Shown: piece by piece, positions 5,910 through 6,887 of the stretch
Numbering within the stretch: the stretch's first letter is position 1
Layout of the letters: every line of letters begins with the position of its first letter
NCBI GenBank assembly: GCA_003223995.1
Contig: QHYA01000152.1
Location: forward strand, 1 to 6,887
Length of the DNA: 6,887 bases
Direction of reading: 5' to 3'
Origin: Acidobacteriota bacterium
GTDB taxonomy: Bacteria; Acidobacteriota; Polarisedimenticolia; QHYA01
Position numbers and translations under genes: made by a program
Notes under the pieces: model-generated
Databases searched by the model: none
Told to the model about the DNA's origin: nothing
What the model saw: the letters and a program-made list of their open reading frames with translations, nothing else

Positions 5910-6887
5910 CGGTGCATCAGCGGATACATCCAGCCGAAGAGCCTCACGAGGAGGGGCACGTGTTCGGGCGTGATGTAGAGCCGGGAGGGTCTGGCCTCGC
6001 CGACGTACTTCCGGTAGACCTCCCTCACCTGGTTCAGCGTAACGGCATCGATACGCGTCACCCGGTCGAAGGCGCGCGCCTCGTCCTCGAGCCACCAGCA
6101 CGCGCGTCCGATGGAATCCGCGCGCCCTTCCGAGTAGTAGGCCTGAGGAAGCTCCTTCCTTTTCAGCGACCGCTTGGCGTTCGCGAGACTCTCCTCGGTG
6201 AGCCATTCGAGCTTGGAGAGCTCCCCCACCGTTTCCTCGATCAGGCGGAACGCTGGGGACTTCCGCCTGTACGGCAGGCTTGCGGAGTAGAAGGCGATCG
6301 CACTTCCGCGGCGGAAGCCGAAGACCTCGGCACCGGCCTCGATCGCCTTGTGCCGATGCGCCACCAGTTCCTCACGGAAGGGATCGACCTGTCCTCCCGA
6401 CAGGAGCTGCTCCAGGATCTCGATCGCCCAGTTCTCCGGCAAGTCGGGCGGCGGCAGGGGAAAAGCGAGAAGCGCTGTCTCGACAGGAGGTAGATCCTCG
6501 GAGAGGTCCACTTCCTCCGGGAACTTCCAGCCGAGAAGCGAGGGGACTTCGGACGGCGGGCCTCCTCCGGACGGGATCGCCCCGAAGAGCCGGCGAACGG
6601 CCTCGAGGGTCGATTTCGGATCCACCGGGCCCACGATGACGAGATGCACGTTGTTGGGACGGTAATACCTCTCGTAGAAATTCCGGCACGCCTCCAGGCT
6701 TGCCGCCGAAATGTTTTCCTTGGTTCCCGTCGGCCAGAGGGCATAGGGGTGCTCTCCGAGAAGCGCCTTCTGGGCAGCGACCAGGACCCGACTCATCGGG
6801 TCATTTTCCGTCCGGAGGCGCAGCTCCTCGGTAACGATCTTCTTCTCGTTGTCCAGGTTCTCCTGGCTCAGGACGAGATTGACCATC
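5906..6887 (-). CDS. M16-family zinc metallopeptidase, probable catalytic subunit, N-terminal part outside window
   Basis: Reads in from the right edge. The visible 326 residues begin inside the first M16 domain, so the Met at 6886 is internal and the HxxEH zinc motif would lie off the window. Seen here: NEKKIVTEELRLRTENDP, in which Glu14 and Glu21 (visible numbering) match the conserved ExxxxxxE pair whose second Glu is the third zinc ligand. Then come HPYALWPTGTKE (46-57) and FYERYYRPNNVHLVIVGPVDP (70-90), the standard join to the second M16 domain. Retention of the Glu pair suggests an active zinc subunit, but this is not proven without the missing part. The C-terminal M16 domain spans about 130-300. 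The last 20 residues (PLLVRLFGWMYPLMHR) are unusually hydrophobic and could touch the membrane. It is the first gene of a coupled two-gene unit with the M16-like partner downstream. Export is likely because the partner has a signal peptide, but its own N-terminus cannot be seen. Confidence 0.92.
   Translation of the reverse strand, partial: MVNLVLSQENLDNEKKIVTEELRLRTENDPMSRVLVAAQKALLGEHPYALWPTGTKENISAASLEACRNFYERYYRPNNVHLVIVGPVDPKSTLEAVRRLFGAIPSGGGPPSEVPSLLGWKFPEEVDLSEDLPPVETALLAFPLPPPDLPENWAIEILEQLLSGGQVDPFREELVAHRHKAIEAGAEVFGFRRGSAIAFYSASLPYRRKSPAFRLIEETVGELSKLEWLTEESLANAKRSLKRKELPQAYYSEGRADSIGRACWWLEDEARAFDRVTRIDAVTLNQVREVYRKYVGEARPSRLYITPEHVPLLVRLFGWMYPLMHR

Noticed and set aside
4560..5978. 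472-residue open frame on the plus strand antisense to the second M16 gene
   Set aside because: It is a shadow of a clear M16 gene with signal peptide and R/Y motif; its own translation has no recognisable domain.
5910..6206. N-terminal extension of the second M16 gene to an upstream in-frame start at 6206
   Set aside because: It would overlap the upstream M16 gene by 300 bases and place the signal peptide in mid-protein; the ATGA overlap start fits all evidence.

Overview
The window reads as a GC-rich stretch of chromosome from a Gram-negative-type soil or sediment bacterium. Protein style suggests Acidobacteriota or a similar deep-branching phylum. The hints are a twin-arginine-exported amidase of the GatA fold, a KP-43-like subtilase with doubled propeptide and a C-terminal module ending near 'RPPANPACP', and a tandem exported M16 pair. 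This placement rests on remembered family resemblance and is tentative. There are no RNA genes, insertion sequences, CRISPR arrays or phage genes.

Layout: (1) 1-1727, plus strand: an amidase-signature enzyme cut at its 5' end by the window edge, with what looks like the tail of a Tat signal peptide entering from base 1. (2) 1728-1886: a 159-base gap with a weak promoter candidate, a strong inverted repeat and a ribosome binding site. (3) 1887-4511, plus strand: a complete 874-residue secreted subtilisin-family protease. (4) 4512-4562: a 51-base convergent gap with one modest inverted repeat. (5) 4563-6887, minus strand: two M16 (insulinase/pitrilysin) genes read right to left. The upstream one is cut at its N-terminus by the right edge, and it overlaps the downstream one by 4 bases (ATGA). 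The downstream one has a Sec signal peptide and lacks an intact HxxEH site.

All four proteins are, or are likely to be, exported hydrolases of amide or peptide bonds. A plausible joint role is extracytoplasmic breakdown of protein, with the subtilase cutting proteins, the M16 heterodimer cutting peptides, and the amidase acting on small amides. The plus-strand genes and the convergent M16 operon are separate transcription units, so this shared role is inference from content, not from an operon. No clearly undescribed system is visible. The most unusual points are the degenerate HxxEA remnant in the second M16 subunit, the Asp-Glu-Gly catalytic Asp motif and many cysteines in the subtilase, and two compact hairpins flanking the amidase/subtilase junction.
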